From QQWI01 sp964522015 (GTDB lineage: Bacteria; Bacillota; Clostridia; Peptostreptococcales; Acidaminobacteraceae): DNA of 16,706 nucleotides. The stretch is taken from the NCBI GenBank assembly GCA_964522015.1, contig CAZFST010000051.1, positions 1 to 16,706 on the forward strand. The letters are read 5' to 3'. Within the stretch, counting starts at the first letter, position 1. Every line of letters starts with the position of its first letter. A program made the translations under genes and the position numbers. This document shows positions 1 through 7,641 of this stretch, one piece after another. Below the pieces are notes generated by a model. It ran no database searches. It was not told where the DNA came from and saw nothing but the letters and a program-made list of their open reading frames with translations.

Positions 1-121
1 CCTGAAACTCAAGTTTTTTCACAATATTCTATTGACTCTTTATAGCTGGTCTTTCAGCAACAACATTTGCTTTGAATTAACTAAGCAATCCATAAGAAAC
101 ATTTTTTGTATACCTTTTACC

Positions 122-150
122 ATTACATCATTCCTCAAGAAATCTGTCAA
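122..150 (-). promoter_or_regulatory. Leftward sigma-A promoter
   Basis: Read on the minus strand, a perfect -35 box TTGACA (145-150) is followed after exactly 17 bases by TGTAAT (122-127), five of six matches to TATAAT. Transcription would start near 115 and run off the left edge, so the gene it serves is probably outside the window. Only a 20-codon ORF without a convincing ribosome site lies downstream inside the window. Confidence 0.5.
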
Positions 151-153
151 TAC

Positions 154-165
154 AAAGCGCGCTTT
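154..165. promoter_or_regulatory. 12-bp perfect palindrome, possible operator
   Basis: AAAGCGCGCTTT is a perfect palindrome with a GC-rich core in very AT-rich DNA. It sits 3 bp outside the -35 box of the leftward promoter and touches the weak candidate promoter of the ferredoxin gene. This is a position where a dimeric repressor or activator could act on both directions. No known operator family is recognised. Confidence 0.25.
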
Positions 166-194
166 TGATTTTGCCTTTAAAGATTGGGTATACC
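165..194 (+). promoter_or_regulatory. Weak candidate promoter for the 2Fe-2S gene
   Basis: TTGATT (165-170) and TATACC (189-194) are separated by 18 bases. Matches are only four of six in each box. It is the best rightward candidate found between the left edge and the ferredoxin start, and it lies about 43 bases before the ATG. Confidence 0.2.
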
Positions 195-236
195 TAGTTT
201 AAGCATCTCAATATGATAACACTTACGGAGGAAAAC

Positions 237-497
237 ATGCCAACAGTCAAATTCATCATACCTGTTAAAGTAAAAAAAGCTACTCCATTAATCAAAGTAG
301 CCGAAAAAGCAAATATATCAATTAAAGCCCCTTGCATGAAAGGCAAATGTCAAAAGTGCATTGTCATAGTCGAAGGGGATGTATCGCCAATTACTAGTAA
401 CGAAAGAAAAGCATTCAACGAAGAGGAGCTTGCCAAGGGTTATCGTTTAGCTTGTCAAGTTGAAGTACTTGGTAAATGTAAAGTTAAACTTCCATAG
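237..497 (+). CDS. Stand-alone 2Fe-2S ferredoxin-domain protein
   Basis: Small cytoplasmic electron carrier of 86 residues. Four cysteines, C33, C38, C41 and C73, have the C-x4-C-x2-C...C spacing of plant-type [2Fe-2S] ferredoxins. The stretch after the cluster loop (EGDVSP, then an acidic EEEL, then GYRLACQ around C73) resembles the N-terminal ferredoxin domain of DUF4445/RACE proteins, which reductively activate corrinoid enzymes; here that domain is the whole protein. The start at 237 is preferred over an in-frame ATG at 213 because GGAGG (227-231) lies 5 bases before it. It is the only plus-strand gene here and its last 14 bases overlap the end of ppk1 tail-to-tail. The electron partner is unknown. 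The cluster assignment is firm; the link to corrinoid activation is inference from resemblance. Confidence 0.85.
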   Translation: MPTVKFIIPVKVKKATPLIKVAEKANISIKAPCMKGKCQKCIVIVEGDVSPITSNERKAFNEEELAKGYRLACQVEVLGKCKVKLP

Positions 498-2505
498 CCT
501 CAATAAGGGATAACCGTTCAAGGCGTTGCTGCATAGACAGCTCGCCTTTTTCTGTTATTTGACTTACATATAAGCCAGAAGGCATCAGATATCTGGATTT
601 TGCCTTTGTCTCTAGATAACCTTCTATGATATTAAGACATTGCTTTTTGATTTGCGGATCTAGAATTGGTGTCATCAACTCAATTCTTTTAAACAAATTT
701 CTTGGCATCCAGTCTGCACTGGCAATAAAAATCAAATGCTCACCATTATTAAAAAAACAAAATAAGCGAGAATGCTCAAGATAGTTCCCTATAACACTGA
801 CGACTCTAATATTCTCACTAAGGCCTGGCTTTTGAGGAATCAAACAACAAATGCCTCTAATAACAAGATCAATCTTTACACCTGCATTAGATGCCGCATA
901 TAGGGCCTCTATCACCTCGTAATCAACTAACGCATTCATCTTTGCCATAATCCTTGCAGGTCTCCCTTGAGATGCCCAAAAAGTTTCTTGCTCTATCAGC
1001 GCAATCAAACGTTTTTTTAGGTTTAAAGGGGCAGTGACCAATTGATTCATTTGAGTATTATTTACATAACCCGATAAAATATTAAAGAACTTAGAAGCGT
1101 CTTGAGCAATCTGCTCATGGCAAGTAAACAGGCTTAAATCGGTATAAATCTTTGCTGTTTTGTCGTTATAATTCCCCGTGCTCAAATGAACATAGCGACA
1201 AATTCCATCCGCTTCATTTCTCACGACTAATGTTATCTTTGCGTGGGTCTTGATACCACTGAGTCCATAGATAACATGGCAACCGTGTTTCTCCAGGGAC
1301 TTTGCCCAGTGAATGTTATTTTCTTCATCAAACCTAGCCAATAACTCCACAAGTACGGTCACTTGCTTGCCTCTATTAGCTGCATCTTGAAGGGCTTTAA
1401 CAATTGGAGAGTCTCCACCTACCCGATAAAGAACTTGTTTGATAGCAAGTACTTCAGGATCCTTTGCTGCGGACTTAATAAACTCGACAACAGGATCAAA
1501 ACTATCAAATGGATGGTGAAAAAAAAGATCCCTCTTTTGAATTTCCTCAAAGATTGATGCTTCAAATTGAATGCTTTTAGGCTTATATGCCGCAACCCCT
1601 TCAATTTTTCGCATTTCTTCAGATAAATTAAATAACCAGGTTAAATCCAGAGGGCCATCCACATGGTACACTGAGTCTTCTTCAATTTCAAACTCATCCA
1701 CTAAGAACTTCAGTAACGTGGGTTCTATGGCAGCATTCACCTCTAAACGAACCACATCACCCCATTTTCGTTGCTTGAGGGATGCTTCAATGACCCCCAA
1801 TAAATCTTCCGCAATCTCATCCTTGAGGTTTAAATCACCACTTCTTGTGACACGATAGACGCCTATCTCTTCAATCTCATAGCCTTCAAACAAATGATGG
1901 CCAAATGCCATTATCACATTTTCTAAAAGCATATATCTTTGCATATGCCCATCAACAGGAACCAATCTCTTGATTACAGAAGGTACTTGAATCGTGACAT
2001 ATCGCTCATCCTCACCTTTTAATTTTGCCACCAAATTAAGGCTCTTATTCAGAACCAATGGGAAAGGTCTGCTAAAATCAACAGCCATCGGCGTCAACAC
2101 AGGAAAAATGTGCTCTACAAAATAGCGTTCTAGTGCTTCCTTTTGATTAACTGCCAATATACCCCATTCCACCAGTTGAATGCCATGGAGCGGTAATTGA
2201 TTCTGTAATAAATCTTGGGCTATTTCAGATTGCAATTTAACAAGATCTTCAACCTGTCCTCTGATAGCTCTTAATTGCTCAATGGGTTTCATTCCTGAAA
2301 AATCACGTTTTTGATAACCTGCAAAAACCTGATCAATAAGCCCACTGACGCGAATCATAAAAAACTCATCTAAATTATTGCTAAAAATCGCACAAAATTT
2401 TAGGCGCTCAGATAGGACAAGTCTGCTATCTAAACATTCATGTAGAACCCTTTGGTTAAACGCTAGCCAACTTAGTTCCCGGTTAAAATGGCGCATCTGA
2501 TTCAT
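484..2505 (-). CDS. ppk1: Polyphosphate kinase (PPK1)
   Basis: Makes inorganic polyphosphate reversibly from the gamma-phosphate of ATP. The 673-residue length is typical of PPK1. The N-terminal domain opens with the family signature FNRELSWLAFNQRV (residues 7-20). The phospholipase-D-like catalytic half carries the autophosphorylated histidine H421 in KTHAK and the second conserved histidine H578 in LEHSR, followed by the SADWMPRN motif at 596-603. The ATG overlaps the TGA of the upstream Ppx-like gene (ATGA, 2502-2505) and GAGGTG lies just before it inside that gene, so translation is probably coupled. An alternative start three codons in (M4) cannot be excluded. The stop lies inside the last codons of the convergent ferredoxin gene, and no terminator is seen there. 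No sign of damage. Confidence 0.97.
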   Translation of the reverse strand: MNQMRHFNRELSWLAFNQRVLHECLDSRLVLSERLKFCAIFSNNLDEFFMIRVSGLIDQVFAGYQKRDFSGMKPIEQLRAIRGQVEDLVKLQSEIAQDLLQNQLPLHGIQLVEWGILAVNQKEALERYFVEHIFPVLTPMAVDFSRPFPLVLNKSLNLVAKLKGEDERYVTIQVPSVIKRLVPVDGHMQRYMLLENVIMAFGHHLFEGYEIEEIGVYRVTRSGDLNLKDEIAEDLLGVIEASLKQRKWGDVVRLEVNAAIEPTLLKFLVDEFEIEEDSVYHVDGPLDLTWLFNLSEEMRKIEGVAAYKPKSIQFEASIFEEIQKRDLFFHHPFDSFDPVVEFIKSAAKDPEVLAIKQVLYRVGGDSPIVKALQDAANRGKQVTVLVELLARFDEENNIHWAKSLEKHGCHVIYGLSGIKTHAKITLVVRNEADGICRYVHLSTGNYNDKTAKIYTDLSLFTCHEQIAQDASKFFNILSGYVNNTQMNQLVTAPLNLKKRLIALIEQETFWASQGRPARIMAKMNALVDYEVIEALYAASNAGVKIDLVIRGICCLIPQKPGLSENIRVVSVIGNYLEHSRLFCFFNNGEHLIFIASADWMPRNLFKRIELMTPILDPQIKKQCLNIIEGYLETKAKSRYLMPSGLYVSQITEKGELSMQQRLERLSLIEAMEV

Positions 2506-4022
2506 TGATTCACCTCAGTCATTTTGATAGTCAAATTGTGTCCAAACACGTCATAAAAAGAGGTTTTTAAGGATCTAATTGCCCACTCTTCTAAAAAGGA
2601 AGTTTGAAAAACATCACAAATAATGGTGAGATTCTCTTTGTGCAAAGTCACTTCATGTAGTTTCAAATTCTGTTTTTTTGATTTATCCATGGCATCTGCT
2701 AGGGCCAGCAACAACCCTAATTTAATCGTTTTTATCTTAAGATCAAACGAAGTCTCTAGTACCTCTTCAACTGCTTCCCCAGAAAATGCAAAAGCTTGCA
2801 TTGCAATTTGAGCCACATCTTCAAGAAGAGACTTTGTTAAACCCAGCAGGGTCACATGGGTAATGCTTTGGTAGGTTGCAGAGTGATAATTTACTTGCCT
2901 AGAGAATTTGCCTGTTTCGTGGAGAATCGCAGCCAATCTCAATAGCAATAAATCCCTTTCTGTAAATTGCTCTAATTCTTTATAGGCATCGAATATTTTA
3001 ACGGCGTAACGCTCTAACTGACGGACATGTGGCATTGTAGAATGATGCCTTTTCGCAATATAGCGGGCAGCAGAAAGCACATCTTTAGTGTGCAAATTCG
3101 TTCTTTCAAAATCCAGTGTGGCTTCCATCATTGCCAGCAATAATCCATCTCGTAAAGCAACAGTTGGCACTTCGATTTGCTCGCATGTTGTATGCTCCAA
3201 AAATTGATTAAAAACAATCACTGCCACCAGCACTTCATCGTAGTCCAATTTCGCCGCTTGAATTTTACTTTTAAGGCTTTCATCTCGGGTATATAGCATG
3301 GATACAAGGTTTTTAAAATTCGGAATTGACAGTGTTTCACCACCAGCTTCAAACACTTGTTTAAGTTTTTTGATATCCGAACCAATCATGACAAAGTGGT
3401 TTATCTGTTGCCTCACAACATAGCTCTGTAAATTAGCTGTCAAAGCATAAATATGATCTTCAATGATTTGTGGTGTATAGAGACTGACACGCTCAATATC
3501 CCGCATCATCGCCTTAAGTTTTAAGGTGCCAATATGGATTTCGTTATTGCGAAGCAATTTATTCTCTTTGTAGATAATCACTTCCGAACTACTAGAGCCA
3601 ACTTCTACAACTAACATCCCTTCTTTTCTCTTGACCCCATAATCATGAAGCTGTGTCTGAAGGGCTATGTACGTTAAAAAACGCTCGACAGATTCCTCTA
3701 ATATTTCTATATTTAAGTTTGAGCGTTTGCTTAAAATCGCTGTGGCAAAACGTCCATTTTGGGCTTCGCGCACCACGCCAGTTGCAACTGCCCTGTACTC
3801 CTTTACATCATAATCCAGTAAGAGTCGCTTAAACCCCAATAAGGCCTCTGTCATATCTGAAATGGTCCGTTGATCTAGCTTGCCTTTTTCCAGTACACTT
3901 AAGCCCAATGAAAGGGGGACAATCACATCTTCAAGGACTTTTATTTTCCCTTGCCTTGTCTTCTCGATGATTTTTAGCTTCATGGCGTGGGCGCCTATAT
4001 CTATCGCTGCATAGCGTTTCAC
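2502..4022 (-). CDS. Divergent Ppx/GppA-like protein with C-terminal HD-like domain
   Basis: The Ppx/GppA family hydrolyses polyphosphate or pppGpp. This 506-residue protein has the family layout: an ASKHA-fold phosphatase half (about 1-300) and an HD-type half (about 315-506). Motifs are altered. The first phosphate loop reads DIGAHAMKL (8-16) instead of DIGSNS-type. The second reads EVGSSSSE (140-147) instead of DIGGGSTE. The conserved GxEEA region is ILEESVERF (107-115). In the HD half, HD has become HE (368-369), H332 and D443/D446 remain, and the usual ARYH histidine is missing. Catalysis is therefore doubtful; a regulatory or binding role is possible. The start is GTG, with AAGGAGG eight bases upstream. 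It is directly coupled to ppk1 by a 4-base overlap, which argues for a role in polyphosphate metabolism. Confidence 0.88.
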   Translation of the reverse strand: MKRYAAIDIGAHAMKLKIIEKTRQGKIKVLEDVIVPLSLGLSVLEKGKLDQRTISDMTEALLGFKRLLLDYDVKEYRAVATGVVREAQNGRFATAILSKRSNLNIEILEESVERFLTYIALQTQLHDYGVKRKEGMLVVEVGSSSSEVIIYKENKLLRNNEIHIGTLKLKAMMRDIERVSLYTPQIIEDHIYALTANLQSYVVRQQINHFVMIGSDIKKLKQVFEAGGETLSIPNFKNLVSMLYTRDESLKSKIQAAKLDYDEVLVAVIVFNQFLEHTTCEQIEVPTVALRDGLLLAMMEATLDFERTNLHTKDVLSAARYIAKRHHSTMPHVRQLERYAVKIFDAYKELEQFTERDLLLLRLAAILHETGKFSRQVNYHSATYQSITHVTLLGLTKSLLEDVAQIAMQAFAFSGEAVEEVLETSFDLKIKTIKLGLLLALADAMDKSKKQNLKLHEVTLHKENLTIICDVFQTSFLEEWAIRSLKTSFYDVFGHNLTIKMTEVNQ

Positions 4023-4058
4023 TTATGACACCTCCTTATGTGCAGTCTCTACCTGTTT

Positions 4059-4087
4059 AGTATACCCACTTTTCTTTCTTGTGTATC
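4059..4087 (-). promoter_or_regulatory. Candidate promoter of the ppx-like/ppk1 operon
   Basis: On the minus strand, TATACT (4059-4064, five of six) is preceded after 17 bases by GATACA (4082-4087, three of six). Transcription would start about 30 bases before the GTG of the Ppx-like gene. An AT-rich 7-bp hairpin at 4110-4133 lies just upstream but has no T-tract, so it is not a clear terminator for the preceding repair operon. Confidence 0.35.
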
Positions 4088-4140
4088 GAATTTTACTTAG
4101 TTTTAACCCTAACTTTGTCAGAACCTAAAGTTAATCCGTA

Positions 4141-4878
4141 CTATCGCTTAATTTCTGGTAAATGAGGCCAGTACTTCTGAGGAATAAAGTGCTGTTGCCT
4201 CTTTAAGTTCTTCCGAGATTCTATCGTAATATGCTGGCAATAGGTTTGCCAATAGCGACAAAAGTCATCTTGTTCATCATTATTGATTACCCGCCCCTGA
4301 AAATCACTGATCCAACAGCTTTCAAGATTGTAGAATGCTGCCCTGCTCCGTTTTAAATCATGGATTACCCAGGACTGATCGGAGAGGCGCTGGGTAAAAT
4401 GAGCAGATAACACCTGAAGAACATCATAAGTCGAGTCGTATTTTGCATAGTAAATGCCTGATTTTAACTGATTAAAGCGAATAAGTCCTAGCATCAAATG
4501 ACCTTCTCTTTCAACCATCCTGGCCAATTTCAAAAGGGGGTAAACAGAACTGTGAGCATAGTCCCTTATCATGTGATTGGCATGGGCCCCCTGATATTCT
4601 TTGCCATATGCTAAAAAATTCTTAATTGCCATGGGTGCTTGACTCTGCTCTGACAAATAAGCACTATAGATTTTTTCAAAGGTCTCCTGTCCAAATTTTT
4701 TGAGTATCCTTAGAGTCAGTTTTGAAGCGAGGGCCTCATCTGGTAATATTATTTGTACCTGTTCTAGCAACTGTGATTGATGATCTTTTTCTGAAATGAT
4801 CAGGTCCGCATGATAATGAAAGTCCCAATAGATTGCCGTTAACAAGCCAATAAAAGAGTTCTGATAAACCAGGGTCAT
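4141..4878 (-). CDS. Putative DNA metabolism protein, TIGR03915 family (radical SAM partner)
   Basis: This 245-residue soluble protein belongs to the TIGR03915/DUF4130 family, found alongside TIGR03916 radical SAM proteins and sometimes fused to a uracil-DNA-glycosylase-like domain. Visible family marks are the N-terminal YQNSFIGLLTAIY (5-17), the central stretch YYAKYDSTYDVLQVLSAHF (143-161), DQSWVIHD (167-174) and the C-terminal RQQHFIPQKYWPHLPE (227-242). No glycosylase domain is fused here; the length fits the unfused form. It starts 11 bases after the radical SAM gene, with GAGGTG four bases before the ATG, so both share one transcript from the LexA-controlled promoter. The reaction is unknown. 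Assignment to the family is confident; a role in DNA repair is inferred from partnership, occasional fusion and the SOS box. Confidence 0.88.
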   Translation of the reverse strand: MTLVYQNSFIGLLTAIYWDFHYHADLIISEKDHQSQLLEQVQIILPDEALASKLTLRILKKFGQETFEKIYSAYLSEQSQAPMAIKNFLAYGKEYQGAHANHMIRDYAHSSVYPLLKLARMVEREGHLMLGLIRFNQLKSGIYYAKYDSTYDVLQVLSAHFTQRLSDQSWVIHDLKRSRAAFYNLESCWISDFQGRVINNDEQDDFCRYWQTYCQHITIESRKNLKRQQHFIPQKYWPHLPEIKR

Positions 4879-4889
4879 TTTTCACCTCA

Positions 4890-6164
4890 TCATGTCATTA
4901 CTAGATTGCCATGGGTTTCAAGCAGTGATACCTGACCAGCTATTGCCCCATGAAGCAATGGTTCTTGTTGGATTAATAGTTGCCTTAAGTAATCTGGTTC
5001 AAGTAATAGCCTCTGAACCGACTTTCCTTTTAGGGTCATAAAGTACTGGGCCCTTTTCATAACCACACCAATTCGCTTTAAACCTTCTAAAGATAAACTC
5101 CCTTGTCTTCTGGACTCAATAATTCTTCTGGCCGATAATGGGCCAATACCTGGTACACGGAGCAAAGTATCAACAGATGCACTCATGAGTTCAACTGGAA
5201 AATGCTCAAGATGTCTCAGTGCCCAAAACGCCTTTGGATCCAAACTCAGATCTAAGTTAGGAACCGATTCATCCAAGAGTTCGTTCACTTTAAATCCGTA
5301 AAAGCGCATTAAAAAGTCCGTTTGATATAACCGATGCTCCCGTGTGAGGGGTGAAATTACATTGGTTGGGAGTAGGGAATTGTTCTGAAAAACTGGCACG
5401 TAAGCCGAGTAGTACACCCGTTTCATTTTCAATTTATCATATAGCTTTTCAGCTTGCCCCATCAGTAATAAATCACTATCACCCCCAATGCCGACCATCA
5501 TTTGGGTGGTTTGACCGGCAGGCACAAATTGTGATTGGCCGCGACCTCTATATGTTAAAGCTTTTTGATCTTGAACCCGATCGGCGATATAATGCATGGG
5601 CTTAAGTATTGAATTATACGTTTTTTCAGGTGCTAAAAGCAGCAACCGCTTCTCGCTTGGGATTTCAAGGTTCAAGCTCAAACGATCAACATAGCGACCC
5701 GCCTCTTCAATAAGCTGCATATCACAGCCCGGTATCCCTTTCATATGAATATAACCGTTAAATCGTTCCTCATTTCGCAGCTTTTTTACGACTTCAATCA
5801 TCCGAGCCATTGTCTCATCTGGGGATATCACAACAGCAGAGCTTAAAAATAAGCCTTCAATGTAATTCCTTCGATAGAATTCAATGGCCAATCGGACCAT
5901 CTCATCAGGGGTGAGACTTACTCGCTCAATGTTCTCGCTAGATTTATTGACACAATAGGCACAGTTGTAAATGCAGTCGTTTGACATGAGTATCTTTAAT
6001 AGGGAAATGCACCTGCCGTCCTCTGACCAACTATGACAAATCCCTGGTGCAACTGCATGACCTAAATGACCCTCTTTAGCACTTCGCTTACTGCCACTTG
6101 AAGAACATGACACATCATATTTAGCGCCATTTGCAAGAATGGCAATTTTAGATTCAATCAACAT
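4890..6164 (-). CDS. Putative DNA modification/repair radical SAM protein, TIGR03916 family
   Basis: This 424-residue radical SAM enzyme has the cluster-binding motif C64-x3-C68-x2-C71, where a [4Fe-4S] cluster would cleave S-adenosylmethionine. Family-specific features upstream are KYDVSCSSSGSKR (15-27), GICHSW (41-46) and GRCISLLKILMSN (50-62), giving three extra cysteines (C20, C43, C52). A helix-hairpin-helix, LLRVPGIGPLSARRIIESRR, spans 334-353; this is a non-specific DNA-binding element. The start has GAGGTG four bases before the ATG. It is the first gene of a two-gene operon with the TIGR03915 partner. The substrate and chemistry of the family are not established. The promoter carries a LexA box, so induction by DNA damage is expected and supports the repair label. 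Confidence 0.93.
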   Translation of the reverse strand: MLIESKIAILANGAKYDVSCSSSGSKRSAKEGHLGHAVAPGICHSWSEDGRCISLLKILMSNDCIYNCAYCVNKSSENIERVSLTPDEMVRLAIEFYRRNYIEGLFLSSAVVISPDETMARMIEVVKKLRNEERFNGYIHMKGIPGCDMQLIEEAGRYVDRLSLNLEIPSEKRLLLLAPEKTYNSILKPMHYIADRVQDQKALTYRGRGQSQFVPAGQTTQMMVGIGGDSDLLLMGQAEKLYDKLKMKRVYYSAYVPVFQNNSLLPTNVISPLTREHRLYQTDFLMRFYGFKVNELLDESVPNLDLSLDPKAFWALRHLEHFPVELMSASVDTLLRVPGIGPLSARRIIESRRQGSLSLEGLKRIGVVMKRAQYFMTLKGKSVQRLLLEPDYLRQLLIQQEPLLHGAIAGQVSLLETHGNLVMT

Positions 6165-6199
6165 TTATCACCTCTTAACTCCTAGCGAGCACACGAAAC

Positions 6200-6213
6200 C
6201 GAACATACGTTCC
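6200..6213. promoter_or_regulatory. LexA (SOS) box
   Basis: The 14 bases CGAACATACGTTCC match 13 of 14 positions of the Gram-positive LexA/DinR consensus CGAACRNRYGTTYG, with a perfect GAAC-4-GTTC inverted repeat at 6201-6212. The box overlaps the predicted transcription start of the radical SAM operon, four bases from the start-proximal edge of its -10 box. LexA bound there would block initiation. Confidence 0.85.
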
Positions 6214-6218
6214 CTATT

Positions 6219-6247
6219 ATCATATGCTATTTTTAGACTGTTTTCAA
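6219..6247 (-). promoter_or_regulatory. Sigma-A promoter of the radical SAM repair operon
   Basis: On the minus strand, TTGAAA (6242-6247) and TATGAT (6219-6224) are separated by exactly 17 bases, each five of six matches. The predicted start, near 6211, falls inside the LexA box. The 5' leader before the ATG at 6164 would be about 48 bases. Confidence 0.75.
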
Positions 6248-6269
6248 GTGCACAGCTGAAAATGCACAC

Positions 6270-6306
6270 AAAAAAACAGCGCCTAGATTTCAGCACTGTT
6301 TTTTAT
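6270..6306 (-). terminator. Intrinsic terminator after pepT
   Basis: On the minus strand an A-run leads into stem ACAGTGC, loop TGAAATCTAG, then GCGCTGT and a run of at least seven T. One G-T wobble is present. It starts a few bases past the pepT stop and isolates pepT from the SOS promoter downstream. The A-run on the other side makes it potentially bidirectional. Confidence 0.8.
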
Positions 6307-6309
6307 CAT

Positions 6310-7533
6310 CTACTTTTTAGCGATTATTTGAACTAAGGATACCAAAACATCAACTGCTTTATGCATCGCTTGTATGGAAATCATCTCGTAACGGCCATGG
6401 AAGTTATAGCCACCGGTAAAAATATTCGGTGTTGGAATACCCATAAACGATAATCTCGCCCCGTCAGTACCACCTCTAATCGCTTTGATCAAAGGTTTAA
6501 CCCCAACGGCTTCCATTGCCTCTTTTGCATAATCTACAATATGCATCACAGGCTCAACCATCTCACGCATGTTATAGTAAGAATCCGATATTTCAATTTC
6601 CAACGTATCCGCTCCATATTTTTCGTTAATGAGAGCGGCAGCTTTAAGTGCATAAGCTTTTTTTGCTTCAAACGCTTCCCTATCATGGTCTCGGATGATA
6701 TAAAACAATTCTGCAGATTCAACACTGCCATTAATATCATTCAAGTGATAAAAGCCTTCATAACCTTCTGTATGCTGAGGCGCAGCCATTTGCGGCAACA
6801 AACCATGAAAATCCATACCAATTAAGATAGCATTTTTCATCTTATTCTTTGCAGATCCCGGGTGGATATTCAGTCCCTTAACCACAACTTTCATACTAGC
6901 AGCATTGAAATTCTCATACTCAAGCTCGCCGAGTTCCCCGCCATCAACTGTATATGCGTAAGCCACCTTAAAATTATCCAGATTAACTTTTTCTGTACCA
7001 CGACCAACTTCTTCATCAGGTGTAAATAAAACGCGGATATCCCCATGGGGAATCTGTGGTTGTTCCTTTAAGAGCACCAACAACTCCATAATTTCCGCTA
7101 CACCAGCCTTATTATCGGCGCCCAAAAGTGTGGTACCATCAGTGGTTATAATATCTTGACCTACAAGATCCTTTAAAAATGGAAAATCCTTTTGCAGCAA
7201 AATCGTCTTATCATTGACAACCAAAGTCCCACCCTCAAAATTCCGGTGAATGATTGGATTAACATCCTTACCTGAATAGTCAGGACTCGTATCAAAATGA
7301 GCCACAAATCCAACTGCTTCAACAGGATAATTAACATTAGAAGGCAATGTTGCAGTTACATAACCGTTTTCGTCTAATAGTACATTGTCTAATGACATCG
7401 CAAGTAACTCATCATAAACAATTTTTCCGAGATCAAGCTGCTTCGCAGAAGAAGGGAACGACTCACTACTACCATCTGACTGGGTATCTACTTTTACATA
7501 TTTCAAAAAACGTTCAATTAATCTTTGTTCCAT
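6310..7533 (-). CDS. pepT: Peptidase T (tripeptidase)
   Basis: Cytoplasmic M20B zinc aminopeptidase that releases the N-terminal residue of tripeptides. The 407 residues match the usual length. Di-zinc ligands of the family are visible: H79 in AHFDT, bridging D140 in LGADNK, E175 in PDEEVGRG, D197 in TVDGGE and H379 near the C terminus in NFHGRYE. The likely catalytic residues are D81 and E174. The lid-domain stretch RGGTDGARLSFMGIPTPN (353-370) is also typical. AGGAGG lies seven bases before the ATG. The gene appears monocistronic, with a strong promoter about 80 bases upstream and a terminator directly behind the stop. It has no evident functional link to its neighbours. Confidence 0.97.
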   Translation of the reverse strand: MEQRLIERFLKYVKVDTQSDGSSESFPSSAKQLDLGKIVYDELLAMSLDNVLLDENGYVTATLPSNVNYPVEAVGFVAHFDTSPDYSGKDVNPIIHRNFEGGTLVVNDKTILLQKDFPFLKDLVGQDIITTDGTTLLGADNKAGVAEIMELLVLLKEQPQIPHGDIRVLFTPDEEVGRGTEKVNLDNFKVAYAYTVDGGELGELEYENFNAASMKVVVKGLNIHPGSAKNKMKNAILIGMDFHGLLPQMAAPQHTEGYEGFYHLNDINGSVESAELFYIIRDHDREAFEAKKAYALKAAALINEKYGADTLEIEISDSYYNMREMVEPVMHIVDYAKEAMEAVGVKPLIKAIRGGTDGARLSFMGIPTPNIFTGGYNFHGRYEMISIQAMHKAVDVLVSLVQIIAKK

Positions 7534-7612
7534 TGCAAAACCTCCTGAGTTCTATCGTTGATTTAAATTGATTTTGATAATGAATTTGTTAGGTACACTT
7601 AATATCACTCTA

Positions 7613-7641
7613 AGTATACACAAAAAAAAGAAGATTGTCTA
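7613..7641 (-). promoter_or_regulatory. pepT promoter
   Basis: On the minus strand, TAGACA (7636-7641, five of six) and TATACT (7613-7618, five of six) have the ideal 17-base spacing. The start would be near 7606, giving a leader of about 70 bases. The spacer contains a nine-T run. A short AT-rich stem (ATTGT/ACAAT) overlaps the -35 and precedes that T-run, so the same DNA could weakly terminate transcripts arriving from the DHH gene. Confidence 0.6.

Noticed and set aside
40..102. 20-codon minus-strand ORF downstream of the leftward promoter
   Set aside because: The purine-rich site is ten bases from the ATG and weak, and the peptide is too short to judge. The promoter probably serves a gene outside the window.
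1363..2811. Open frames of 60-95 codons opposite ppk1 and the Ppx-like gene, and similar ones opposite other genes
   Set aside because: They lie wholly inside well-supported genes on the other strand, have no ribosome sites and show no protein-like motifs.
4110..4133. 7-bp AT-rich inverted repeat as terminator of the repair operon
   Set aside because: There is a ten-base loop, no GC in the stem beyond one pair and no T-tract following on the minus strand.
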